64,000 nt of DNA from Prorocentrum cordatum (Eukaryota; Sar; Dinophyceae; Prorocentrales; Prorocentraceae): the NCBI GenBank assembly GCA_963575745.1, contig CAUYUJ010003059.1, positions 1 to 64,000 on the forward strand. The letters are read 5' to 3'. Below, one piece after another: positions 1 to 10,500 of the stretch. A program made the position numbers and the translations under genes. Positions within the stretch are counted from its first letter, which is position 1; each line of letters starts with the position of its first letter. The notes beneath the pieces were generated by a model. The model searched no databases, was not told where the DNA came from, and saw only the letters and a list, made by a program, of their open reading frames with translations.

Positions 1-690
1 GTCGCCTACGTCGTCCTCTGTCTTTCCTCGTGTTTGTCGTCGTCGTCCTCTTTGGCGTCGTGGTCGTTTCCGTCGTCGTTGTCGCCGTGGTCGTCTTTCC
101 TCCTCCTCCCACGTCGTCGTCGTCGTCGTCCGTCGTCGGCGTCTCGTCGTCGTCCCTCCTATTTCGTCGCCGTCGTCGTCGTCGTCGTTGTCGTCGTCGT
201 CTTCCCTCCTCCCTCATCGTTGTCGTCGTCGGCGTCGCCGTCCTTCCTCCTTCTTCGTCGTTCGCGTCGTCGCCGTCCTCCCTCCTCCCTCGTCGTTGTC
301 GTCGTTGTCGCCGTCGTCGTCCTCCCTCCTTCCTCGTTGTCTTCGTTGGCGACGTCGTCGTCGACTTCGTCGTCGTCGTCGGCGTCGGCGTCGTTGTCGT
401 CTTCGTCCGCGTCGACGTCGGGGGCGTCGTCGTCGCGTCGCCGTCGTCGTCGACGTCCGTCGGCGTCGTTGACGTCGTCCGTCGTGTCGTCGTGTCGTTG
501 TTGTCGTCGTCGGCGTCGTCCATCGAAGCCGTCGTTGTCATCGTCGTCCGTCGCGGCGTCGTCGTCGTCGTCGTCGTCGTTGTCTGTGTCGTCGAAGTCG
601 TTGGAGACGTCGTCGGTGTCGTCGTAGTCGTTGTTGGCGGCGTCGTCGTCGTCGTTGTCGCTGTCGTCGTCGGCGTCGCTGTCGTTGCCA
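1..690. repeat. (GTC)n imperfect microsatellite, copy 1
   Basis: Nearly pure GTC/CGT trinucleotides with interspersed CCTCC blocks. All plus-strand frames give runs of Ser, Val or Arg. The minus frame gives Asp-rich runs. Reading frames break at different places in the three copies, so I treat it as non-coding repeat. Its length and interruptions differ from copies 2 and 3 more than the rest of the unit does. Confidence 0.9.
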
Positions 691-830
691 AGTGCCATTT
701 GGTACCCACCGTCACGGTCTGAAGAGATTTTGCAAACCAAGTTGCGGGTGGGTGGGTGGGATGTTTGCGCGAGCAGTGGAGTGGACAACTCACTGCGAAC
801 AGAAATTATTGCACCAAGAGACTGCACCAA
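691..830. other. Short unique spacer between GTC tract and CCAAGAC spacer, copy 1
   Basis: About 140 bases of ordinary complexity sequence, conserved at 28354-28490 and 55590-55730. It contains a GGGTGGGTGGGTGGG run (four G-triplets spaced by T, at about 746-760). No gene is recognised. Confidence 0.6.
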
Positions 831-1375
831 GCAATTAATGCCTAGAAAACCAACGGCTAGAAGTTGCAATGTTCCCGTTTCCCTGACCCTCTCGCTTAAA
901 TTGTTCCAAAGGGCGTTTAAAGGAGACCAAATTCTACCCAAGTAGGGCGCAGCAAACAATCAGACTGCCTCAGGAACGGCCTGGGAAAGCGCCTCAAGAC
1001 GGGCCAAGACGGAGGGCTAAGACAGCACACGAGAGCCCCTGCAAAGGCCCGAGAAAGCAGACAGCACACGAGAATCCTGCATGGCCCAAGAAAGCCCCAA
1101 GAGGCCGCCAATGCAGCCTCAAGGGAACCCCACACGACCGAGAGGGGCCAAAGACAGCCTCGAAGCTGCCCAAAGCAGCCCCACGACAGCCCAAAGACGG
1201 TCCGAAAGGAGCACAAGACAGCCCCAAGATGGCCTGGATAGGCATCCTCACCCCCCGCCGACTTGGGCCAGAGAGCCACCCCGGACTCCTCTGGTCCCGC
1301 ACCAGACCCCCACCGAACCCCCACCAAACCCCGCTCTGAACCCCGCTCCAGGCCCCGCCCCGGGCACCGCTCCGG
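830..1375. repeat. CCAAGAC/CCCAAGA-rich spacer, copy 1
   Basis: Degenerate short tandem repeats built on CCAAGACGG and GCCCCAAGA. The segment from about 860 to 1245 is homologous to 21560-21915 of the same unit, so it is also a dispersed duplicate. The part before about 1080 in copy 1 has many single-base indels against copies 2 and 3. Plus-strand open frames here are Pro/Gln/Arg repeat translations. Confidence 0.8.
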
Positions 1376-2070
1376 ATCCCAGCGGATCCCGGCGGGCCAC
1401 ATCGGAGCCCAGCGGGCCCCAGCGGGCCCCAGCGATCCCCCGCGGACCGAAGCGGACCGCAGCGGACCCCAGCGGACCGCAGCGGACCGCAGCGGACCCT
1501 GGCGGACCCCAGCGGACCCTAGCAGACCCTAGCGGACCCCAACGAACACTAGTGGACCCCAGCGGACCGCAGCAGACCGCAGCGGCCCGCAGTGGACCGC
1601 AGCGAACCACAGCGGACCGCAGCGGACCGCAGCGGACCGCAGCGGGCCGCAGAGGACCCCAGCGAACCCCAGCGGACCGTGGCGGACCCTAGCGGACCCC
1701 AGCGGACCGCAGCGGACACTGGCCGACACTGGCGAATCCAAGCAAACCCGAACGGACACTAGCGGACCCCAGCGTACCCTAGCGGACCCTAGCGGTCCCC
1801 AGCGAACCCTAGCAAACCCCAGCGAACCCCAGCGAACCCCAACAGACCCCAGCGGACCCCAGCGGACCCCAGCGGACCCTAGCGGACCCTAGCGGACCCC
1901 AGCGGACTCTAGCGGACCTTAGTGGACCCTGGCGGACCGCAGCGGACCCTAGCGGACCCCAGCGGGCCCCAGCGAACCCTGGCGGAGACTGGCGGACCCT
2001 AACGGACCCCAGCGGACCCCAGAGGACCGCAGCGGACCCAGGCAGACCCCAGCGGACCCCAAGGGGCCCC
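1376..2070. repeat. 10-bp minisatellite (AGCGGACCCC), copy 1
   Basis: About 69 head-to-tail decamers with core AGCGGACC followed by CC, CT or GC; variants include AGCGAACCCC and AGCGGGCCCC. Because 10 bp times 3 gives 10 codons, all frames yield 10-residue periodic peptides and stay open by chance. The decamer register is unusually well kept over 690 bases. Confidence 0.93.
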
Positions 2071-2381
2071 CAGAGGCCACGAACGCGCAGGCAGACGCCT
2101 GCGCTGGCACAGTACGGGCCGGCGGAATGAGCGAAGCGATGGAATGATCGGAGGCATGTGCCCGCAAACCCTACCCGCGCCCGACGCGCGCTGTACCCCT
2201 GCCAACGACCTGCTACATACACGTTGCTATGACACGTCGGAAGTTCTTCATCGAATCACAGAAGGGTGACAGCCGGAATGCCACGCAGTCCCTGGCAGGG
2301 GGGCGGCTCGCCCAGTCCGACGGATGCGCGGATCGCAGCGGCCTCTGCGGCCCGGTCTGTCGAAAGGGTCAGGGCGCCTTC
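2071..2381. other. Spacer downstream of the SRCR/GDPHL gene, copy 1
   Basis: About 300 bases with no gene. It contains a segment (GTACGGGCCGGCGGAATGAG at about 2112) that recurs at 26189 and 53487 in another part of the unit, so it is a small dispersed repeat. It would hold the 3' UTR of the minus-strand gene that ends at 2382. Counterparts: 29736-30046 and 56972-57282. Confidence 0.6.
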
Positions 2382-4084
2382 TCACGCGAGGCTTGCCACT
2401 GCAACTGAAGCCGCGGAGCGGCCGCCAGGCGCCCCCGCTGCCAGGGCCAAACGCTGCGCGCAAGCTTCCGAAGGGATGCTCACGTCCCCGTGGTCATCTT
2501 CTCCCAGTAGCCCTCCGACTGCCACCCCAGCTCGCCCCAGATGCTTCACATACAGATTCAGGTACAGGAGGCCGCTGTCCGTGCGTCCACGAACGACTTT
2601 GAGCTCGACCTTGTCAAAGGCAACCCAGCCAGGAGTCTCGGCATCATGTTGAGCCACGGCGTAATGATACCCTCCAGCGCGCTTGTCCTCTGCCCAAGAC
2701 CCCGTCACATTCAACTCTTGGAAGTACATGTCCGCACAGTGTCCACCCAATCGGCGCGCATCGGCCTGCACACGAAGCCAAGCGTTCTCCGCGACAGCTC
2801 CACGAGGGATACTTATCAGAACGTGCTTGCCCGCCTTCATCAGATCGAACCGCTCGCCATGGATATTCTGCAGATGGGGATCGCCGACTGCGGAAACTCC
2901 AGCACCTGCACCGCCCGCAACAGGTGGCGAAGTTGGCGATGGCGTCGCCTGGGCGGGCTCGCAAGCCTCAATGGAGTAGATCTGGGGGTTGTTTGGTGGT
3001 CGGTCACTTTGCGCATCGACGTGGCTCCATGTTGCACCATCAAGACGCCTTCAATTGTCCAACTGGCAGGCAATTTCTGGCACCACACCAGCAATCAAAC
3101 GATACCTCCACAGGAAAGTGTCCGAATGAAATGTGATGGACAACCTACGGCTTTCGCCGTTCCTCTGAGGGGACAAACTGCAACCAATTGGTGGCCCCGG
3201 GGTGAAACGACTTAAATAATAAGATCATCTCCGTACACCAGCGGCATTCTGTGCAATCGACGGCAGAAGGCAGGAATGCGCGTGAAGAATTGTCGTAAAT
3301 CGCCAAATCGTACGCCCATTCCGCCAAAACAATAATGCCCATCTGCGAGGCCGCCCTGAAACGTAAGGTCCATTTTTTGGTCCACCGTGAGCCGCCAATA
3401 ACTCGCAAGAAATTGCAAGCCGCTGAGAGCGCGTCGGGAGCTGTTGTCGGAACAGGCGTTGGAGCAGGCGTCCGGAGCTGGCGTTGGGGACGGAGTGAAA
3501 GATGACGTCGCCGCGGTGCACGAACGAACCACGCCAACGCCGGAGCATTGGACTTGCAAACCCACGTCCCAGCCTGCGTTGCACCATCCACCATGATAGT
3601 CGAGATTTCCCCATGCGTTACATCCACGGGTGCAATGCGTGAGAGGCTCTCCCGGCTGGCAGTAGCCTATGGGCATGGCATCAACGCTAGACGGTAAGTG
3701 GGTCTGGGTCAGTCCGCCGCCTGAGAAACCCAGCATCTGACAGACCGTGGACGCCCCATTGCCACTATCCCAAAAACAATGCCCGCAAATGGGGTACCAA
3801 GTGTTTGAATAAAGGATCCACGGATGGAACGGAACGCCAGCAGACACCGAACTTAGAACTGTGCCATCAGAATCAGCAGCCATTACGTCTCCGTCGGAGC
3901 ACGCCGCAGCCGCAGCCTGACGCCATCCGTGGTTGGCCGTGCTGTTCATCTGCGCCGTCAAGGCACGTCGCCATCCGTACTTGGCCGTGCTGTTCATCTG
4001 CGCTGTCAGGGCGGTCGCGGTGGGCATGCTGTAGACCAAGAGCGCAAGGCACACGGCGGGGGGTGCCTGCCAGACCGCAGCCAT
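2382..4084 (-). pseudogene. Secreted SRCR/discoidin-like/GDPHL protein, copy 1, frame broken
   Basis: Same gene as 30047-31741. The signal peptide, SRCR-like part and Pro/Thr linker (about 3480-4084) and the C-terminal GDPHL domain (2382-3030) are intact. Between about 3040 and 3480 there are more than a dozen single- or few-base insertions and deletions relative to copies 2 and 3, so the frame shifts several times inside the middle Cys-rich domain. Outside this patch copy 1 is essentially identical to copy 2. This clustering suggests either a local consensus error in the assembly or very recent damage. I cannot tell which from sequence alone. Confidence 0.75.
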
Positions 4085-4440
4085 TCCAAGAAGTCGAGCG
4101 ACAGGAGACCAGTCGCGCAGCGGAAGACAAGAAAGCTGAGTGCAGTTTGCGGTGCCCTGGCTGGTGCCAAAACGCTTGTTGACCCAAGTTGCTGAGGAAA
4201 CGCACCTCGACATTGATGACCAAAGCACTGAATCCACAATGCCAAATGCTGCCTGGTAGGGTTTCCGCGAGTCCTCTGCCCCCCCTCTGCACCTTACCAC
4301 GCTCAGGCGCAGGCCCCCCCCCTCCCTCCGGAGGATCCCTGGGTGGCCCGGCCCGACGCAGATGTGGCCCAACAAAGTCACAAAGCCACTCACAAAGATG
4401 GACCGACTTCCCCACATTCACGAAATGTCAACCCACAGCC
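4085..4440. other. 5' region of the SRCR/GDPHL gene, copy 1
   Basis: The minus-strand frame stays open from 4084 up to 4417 with no signal peptide of its own, so this may be 5' UTR or an N-terminal extension. The minus strand holds a GTAAGG donor-like site near 4299. No relict spliced leader is visible. Equivalent regions: 31742-32100 and 58978-59330. Confidence 0.45.
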
Positions 4441-5460
4441 CCTCAGGTGACTCGAAGAGGCGCCAATCAGCTTCCACGACACAAGAGAAAAGGATGAGAA
4501 GCCTTGAAGGAAGGCCACAGCCTTCCAAGCACCCACAAGAAATCGTCAAATCCCACCAGCCCTCTGCGCGTAGCTGGTTTAACGAACTCTTGTCTTCTCT
4601 CTTCCAAAATCCCTCCTTCCCCTGCTCGGGGGAGAAGGTTACCCCTCCATACCCCCTCCACTGGGCCCAGGAGGGGGAGGGGCGGAGAGTTAGAGCGTCC
4701 AAGATGGCCCAAGCTGTCTCCAAGAGGGTCTCCGGGAGCCCACGATGGGATGAGATGGTTGGATGATGGTGGTATATGGCCTCCAAGCTGAAAAGAAGAT
4801 GGATCAAGATACCTCACAGATGGCTCAAAGAACAGATATGCCTCAATCAAAAGAAGCAAGAAAAGAAAGAAAAAGAATGAGAAAGACAGAACTTAAAAGA
4901 CTAAGAGAAAAAGAATAAAAAAGAACAAAAAAGAAAGAAAAGGAAGAAAAGAAAGAAAAAAGGAAGAGACGGTCCCAAGACGGTTTCAAGTGCCTTCCGA
5001 GCCCTCCAAGGACCCCCCCAAGAGGTCAAAATGGCTCCCAAACTGAAGGAACATCCATGTGTTGTACCTTCTAGCCTTTCTGCTTCTGATGAGCTCTTGG
5101 GGCCTTACAACGGCCCCAAGACGGACCAAGAGAGCCCCAGGAGGAGCCAAAAAAGGCCCCAAGAGGGCCCCGAGAGCACCCAAGAGCCCCAAGGGCGCCC
5201 CAAGACGGTCCCAAGACACAATTGTTCAACCTCCGATGGGGGGGGACTGAATTTAGAGCCCCCCCCTCTTTTTGAACAGTGTGCCCAAAATTACCTCCAA
5301 AAAAAGCCTCCCAGACCCTCCAAAAGAGCTCCAACAGGGCCCCATGAACCCCTAAACGAGCCCCAACAGGGTCCCAAGAGTGCCCCAAATGGCTCCGCGA
5401 GGACCCCAAGAGAGACACAAGATGGCTCCAAAAGACCCCCGAAAAAAAAAAACGAATAAC
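4440..5460. repeat. CCAAGATGGC-type spacer, copy 1, with purine-rich insertion
   Basis: Degenerate CCAAGATGGC and CCCAAGACGG repeats with GC-rich polypyrimidine patches. Between about 4745 and 4975 copy 1 has roughly 172 extra bases, mostly A and G (runs such as AGAAAAGAAAG). This replaces a 75-base stretch that is regular in copies 2 and 3. Plus-strand open frames here (Pro/Arg/Gln-rich) are repeat translations. Confidence 0.8.
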
Positions 5461-5465
5461 AAATA

Positions 5466-5500
5466 TTATATATCTATATATATATATATATATATATAAC
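5466..5500. repeat. (TA)n microsatellite, copy 1
   Basis: TATATC followed by a TA run. The same length occurs in copy 2 (32943-32984), but it is about 20 bases shorter in copy 3 (60180-60200), giving a clear length difference between units. Confidence 0.85.
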
Positions 5501-5586
5501 AAAAAAAACCCAGGCGGCTGTTACACTGCATGCTTCTACACTTCCCTGGTCAAGGCACCTCGCCTGGCGATATGTTTCTAGATGGG

Positions 5587-5605
5587 CTGGTGGGGATATT
5601 TTTTG
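5587..5605 (-). promoter_or_regulatory. GTATCCCCACCAG-type element, hairpin subfamily, copy 1
   Basis: The plus strand shows CTGGTGGGGATATTTTTTG. On the minus strand this reads as an A-run, then TATCCCCACCAG, which looks like a pyrimidine-rich splice acceptor. Upstream on the minus strand it shares CTGTTCGCCGC and a GCGCT..TTCGC..GCGGC block with the element at 16738. No good ATG follows closely. Confidence 0.5.
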
Positions 5606-5835
5606 TATAGGGGGGGTCGCGGCCGCAAGCGAAGAGCGCAGGCGGCGAACAGGGTGTCCGGGCCGACGGGCAAGCCTAATTAGCTACTGGGCGCGACACA
5701 GGCCGGCCGGGCCAGCTCACAAGGCGGCACCTGCGCAGCAGGGCGGGGGCTGGCTGGCTGAACTGGAACGCCCAGGGAAGCTCGAGCAACGTGCAGCCCT
5801 AACAAAATGCCAGGGAATTCTGTGTTACGCGCTGG

Positions 5836-5855
5836 CTGGTGGGGATACTTTTTGG
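5836..5855 (-). promoter_or_regulatory. GTATCCCCACCAG-type element, CTGGACTTT subfamily, copy 1
   Basis: The minus strand reads GCCGCCGACCAAAAAGTATC then CCCACCAG. Further upstream (about 5896-5908) is CTGGACTTTGCC, shared with the element at 13924. No ATG occurs on the minus strand before the next element at 5587. Confidence 0.5.
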
Positions 5856-5899
5856 TCGGCGGCCGCGCGACAACGGTCTGGCGGCGAGAGGCAAAGTCC

Positions 5900-7020
5900 A
5901 GGGCGTGCGGCACGATGCAAAAACACCGCCGCCACGTCGGCAAGCCGGTTCGCACCTGCACAACAAGCGCAGTTGCACACGCACAATACAAAACGAAACG
6001 AATTCCAAGCGAACGCACATAGGCGCCGCAGTGTAAACCGAGGTGGACAAGCGGCAGAGTGTGCGAATCAGAAACAAAACCGAGGGTTGTACAAGCGTAG
6101 CAGGCTGAACCACACGGCGCCCAGACCTCAGCAATCCGCACCCCAGTGCCAGGTGGAGCCATGCGGCTGTGTCCAAGACGCAACTGCGATGCCGATCCCT
6201 GAAGCGAAGAGATCCGCAGGCGTGGAGCACCGCCGTCTACTGGTGAAGCGCCTGCGCAGCCTGCCAGGGGGGGTCCTGCTGCAGTGGAGGCAAGTGGGAG
6301 GCCGGTGGAGTGAGTCGCCTGCGGGGCGCCAGACTCCGAACGCCCGCGACGACGTCTGCAAGCCAAGCAGTTGTCGCGGATGAGGCGGCGCACTGGCCGG
6401 CAGCTGGTGGGAGCCTGGGTGCTGTCCTGCCGCGGAAGGCTGAACCACTCCGTGGCGACCCAACACCCGAGTGACCACTCCACAGGGCAAGGGGGAGACA
6501 AGCGACTGTGGGCCACGCAGCGCGTGCCGGCACGGCGCCAGGCCTCAGAGAGGGGGGGGGGGCCCGCAGGCGGGGACGCACCGCCTGCGGAGGAGTGAGG
6601 GGGGGGGGGGGGGGGTGAGGGGGGGGCGGCACTGGTGGTAGTGCTGCCTCCTGCGGCGTCAAAGGTCGAGGCGCCTGGGGGAGCTGCACGGTGGAGGACA
6701 CGTGGGCCAGGAGGCAAGCCACGCCCAGTCCGCCGATTGTCACTGTCCCCAAAACCCGAGACCCTACACACACACACCACGAGGTCCTCCAGGGCCGAAG
6801 CACACTCCGCAGAGAGGGAGAGCCAGACCACGAAGCGCGGAACACGGGCGGCCCTGGGAGGGGGGGCAACCACCCCGACGTCTGATAGCACGTCTGGCAG
6901 GCCCCGAGGCCGAGGGCGGGGGACACCCGCCAGGCCCGACAGGGGAGAGGCGAGGAAAAGCACCGCCGCACCCCTCGGCCAGGCCCCGAATCCGAGGTCT
7001 AAGGGGCCATGGTCATATCC
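5900..7020. other. GC-rich stretch with weak minus-strand ORFs, copy 1
   Basis: No gene is recognised. Overlapping minus-strand frames are open (for example 5680-7065 in copy 1), but the 461-residue frame exists only because copy 1 has about 19 extra bases in a G-run near 6600. In copies 2 and 3 it splits into frames of about 278 residues (33165-34001, 60380-61216) and a second frame. The 278-residue frame also runs straight through the GTATCCCCACCAG element. It is rich in Pro, Ala, Arg and Ser without domain motifs. Confidence 0.5.
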
Positions 7021-7562
7021 TGGGACATTCTCGGGGGTCGGATCGCAGCTACTATCCGCAAGCACCTGCGTGGAAGAAAGGAGGGTCGCAGCTGACTGCC
7101 GCTAGGATACATGTTACATCGATGGGCGCAGCTACTCGCAGCTGAGGTCTCTGTTGAATGTGCACTTCTCGCCGAGATCACCTGCGCTGAGAGAGGGGGG
7201 TGCAGCTAACCGCCGCAAAGCACCATTTACATTGTGTGAGCCAGCAGCAAGATGCGCCTTTGGGGGGGCAGCTGACCGCCGCCTGGAACCATTAACATCG
7301 TGGGGGGTCGCAGTAACTTGCCGCTGAGAGTGGTGGGGAAGCTGATCGCCGCTATGATGAGAGCCCCATCTATGCTACATCGACCTTTCGTTGACACGGG
7401 GGGCGCAGCTAACCGCCGCAGAACACGATTTGATGGAAAGTGTGTCTGCGAGAGCCCCATCTATGATTGGATAGTGCCTCCGCCTCTGCTCTCTCAGCGC
7501 CGCAATTGATGGCAGTGAGCGCACTTGCCGCTGAGAGCGGTGGGGAAGCTGATCGCCGCTAC
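7020..7562. repeat. Cluster of GCAGCTAxCCGCCGC motifs, copy 1
   Basis: A degenerate core (GGGG..GCAGCTA.CCGCCGC..) recurs roughly every 50-70 bases, for example near 7037, 7086, 7129, 7203, 7269, 7309, 7330 and 7408. The same core continues inside the 1.15-kb units that follow. No gene is recognised. Confidence 0.7.
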
Positions 7563-10500
7563 GATGTCCCTTTTATTTCCTCGGGGGTCGCAGCTACTCG
7601 CCGCTGGGATCCTGGGGGTCGCAGCTACTCACCGCGAGCACCTGCGTGGAAGGACGGGGGGAGCAGCTGCCAGCCGCTAGGAAGCACTGTACAACCCAGC
7701 GCTGCCACTGACGACGCGGGCACCAACTTAGCATCCCACATCCCAGCGATGCGCCGGAGCCTGTGGATCACGATTGCAAGGATGGTGCCTCCGCCACCGC
7801 TGAACCGACAGCACAGGAATGCAAGGGTACCTGAGCCCCAGGGCGGACCCGAGCCCAGCAGCAGACACCCCAGGGAGGACAGCGCCAGGATGCGAAAGCC
7901 CCGGGGGGAACCCGCGGGACGCGGGGCACGCACCCAGACCCAACTGCAGACACAGAACACGTTGGCCACCTGCCGCCATGCTAGGCAGGGAGGAAATGCA
8001 GCCAGTGTACACCCTTTACGCACGTGCTCTCGGCGCAGCAACTGGTGACAGTGGGCGCTACGAAGACGAAGCGTGCACGGGGGGGTGGCGAAGGGCGGCC
8101 CTTGGCTGCCAGGGCAGGGATGCGAGAGTGCCTTGAGCCCCCGTGGAAAGCCCCGAGCCCGTGGTCCAGGCAGGCCCTTGCGTGCGTCCAGGGTGGCTGA
8201 GCCCGGTGGCGGTCCTTTTCGCTGACTCCGTCGAACGGGAACAGTACTTGCAGCCATTGACAACCTGACGGTCTGAGGCCCCTTTCGTTGGCTGCCGCCA
8301 TGCTGGGCGGGGAGGAGCTGCAGCCAGTGCACACCCTTCACGCATCTGTTCTCAGTGCAGCAACCGGAGACAGTGGGCGCTGCGAAGACGAAGCGTGCAC
8401 GGGTGGGGGGCGAAGGACGGCCCTTGGCAGCCAGAGCAGGGATGCGAGAGTGCCTTGTGCCCCCGTGAGAGGCCCCGAGCCCGTGGTCCAGGCATCCCTG
8501 GCGTGCGTCCAGGGCCGCGGAGCCTGGTGGCGGTCTCCTTCGTTGACACGGGGGGCGCAGCTAACCGCCGCATAACACGATTCGATGGAAAGTGTGTCTG
8601 CGAGGGCCCCAGCTATGAATGGATAGTGCCTCCGCCTCTGCTCTCAGCACTCTATAGATGACAGTGAGCGCATTTGCCGCTCAGAACGGTGGGGAAGCTG
8701 ATCACCGCTATGATGTCCCTTTTATCTCCTCGGGGGTTGCAACTACTCGTCGCTGAGATTCTGGGGGTCGCAGCTAGTCGCCACGAGCACCTGCGTGGAA
8801 GGACGGGGGGAGCAGGTGCCCGCCGCTAGGAAACATTTTACAACCCAGCGCTGCCACTGACGACGCGGGCACTAACTTAGCACCCCACATCCCAGCGATG
8901 CGCCGGAGCCTGTGGATCACGATTCACGGATGGTGCCTCCGCCACCGCTGAACCGACAGCACAGGGACGCAAGAGTACCTGAGCCCCAGGGCGGACCCGA
9001 GCCCAGCAGCAGACACCCCAGGGAGGACAGCGCCAGGATGCGAAAGCCCCGGGGGGAACCCGCGGGACGCGGGGCACGCACCCAGACCCAACTGCAGACA
9101 CAGAACACGTTGGCCACCTGCCGCCATGCTGGGCGGGGAGGAGCAGCAGCCAGCGCACACCCTTCACGCACCTGCTCTCGGCGCAGCAACTGGTGACAGT
9201 GGGCGTTGCGAAGACGAAGCGCGCACGGGGGGGTGGCGAAGGGCGGCCCTTGGCTGCCAGGGCAGGGATGCGAGAGTGCCTTGAGCCCCCGTGAAAGGCC
9301 CCGAGCCCGTGGTCCAGGCAGGCCCCTGCGTGGGTCCAGGGTGGCTGAGCCCGGTGGCGGTCCCTTTCGCTAACTCCGTCGAGCGGGAACAGTACTTGTA
9401 GCCATTGACAACCTGACGGTCTGAGGTCCCTTTCGTTGGCTGCCGCCATGCTGGGCGGGGAGGAGCTGCAGCCAGTGCACACCCTTCACGCACCTGCTCT
9501 CAACGCAGCAACCGGAGACAGTGGGCGCTATGAAGACGAAGCGTGCACGGGTGGGGGGCGAAGGACGGCCCTTGGCAGCCAGAGCAGGGATGCGAGAGTG
9601 CTTTGCGCCCCCGTGAAAGGCCCCGAGCCCGTGGTCCAGGCAGCCCCGGCGTGCGTCCAGGGCCGCGGAGCCCGGTGGCGGTCTCTTTCGTTGACACGGG
9701 GGGCGCAGCTAACCGCCGCATAACACGATTTGATGGAGAGTGTGTCTGCGAGAGCCCCAGCTATGAATGGATAGTGCCTCCGCCTCTGCTCTCAGCACTC
9801 TATAGATGACAGTGAGCGCATTTGCCGCTCAGAATGGTGGGGAAGCTGATCACCGCTATGATGTCCCTTTTATCTCCTCGGGGGTTGCAACTACTCGTCG
9901 CTGAGATTCTGGGGGTCGCAGCTAGTCGCCACGAGCACCTGCGTGGAAGGACGGGGGGAGCAGGTGCCCGCCGCTAGGAAACATTTTACAACCCAGCGCT
10001 GCCGACTGACCACGCGGAGGCACTAACTTAAAAAGCACCCCAACATCCCCAGCGATGCGCCGGAGCCTGTGGATTCACGATTCACGGAGGTGCCTCCGCC
10101 ACCGCTGAACCGACAGCACAGGGACGCAAGAGTACCTGAGCCCCAGGGCGGACCCGAGCCCAGCAGCAGACACCCCAGGGAGGACAGCGCCAGGATGCGA
10201 AAGCCCCGGAGGGAACCCGCGGGACGCGGGGCACGCACCCAGACCCAACTGCAGACACAGAACACGTTGGCCACCTGCCGCCATGCTAGGCAGGGAGGAG
10301 CAGCAGCCAGTGCACACCCTTCACGCACCTGCTCTCGGCGCAGCAACTGGTGACAGTGGGCGCTGCGAAGACGAAGCGCGCACGGGGGGGTGGCGAAGGA
10401 CGGCCCTTGGCTGCCAGGGCAGGGATGCGAGAGTGCCTTGAGCCCCCGTGAAAGGCCCCGAGCCCGTGGTCCAGGCAGGCCCCTGCGTGGGTCCAGGGTG

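Noticed and set aside
1081-1692. 203-codon plus-strand frame with 10-residue periodicity as a repeat protein
   Set aside because: The periodicity is that of the 10-bp minisatellite, and equivalent periodic frames are open on the other strand.
5680-7065. 461-codon minus-strand frame in copy 1
   Set aside because: Depends on about 19 extra bases in a G-run; in copies 2 and 3 it splits, and it crosses the element at 5836.
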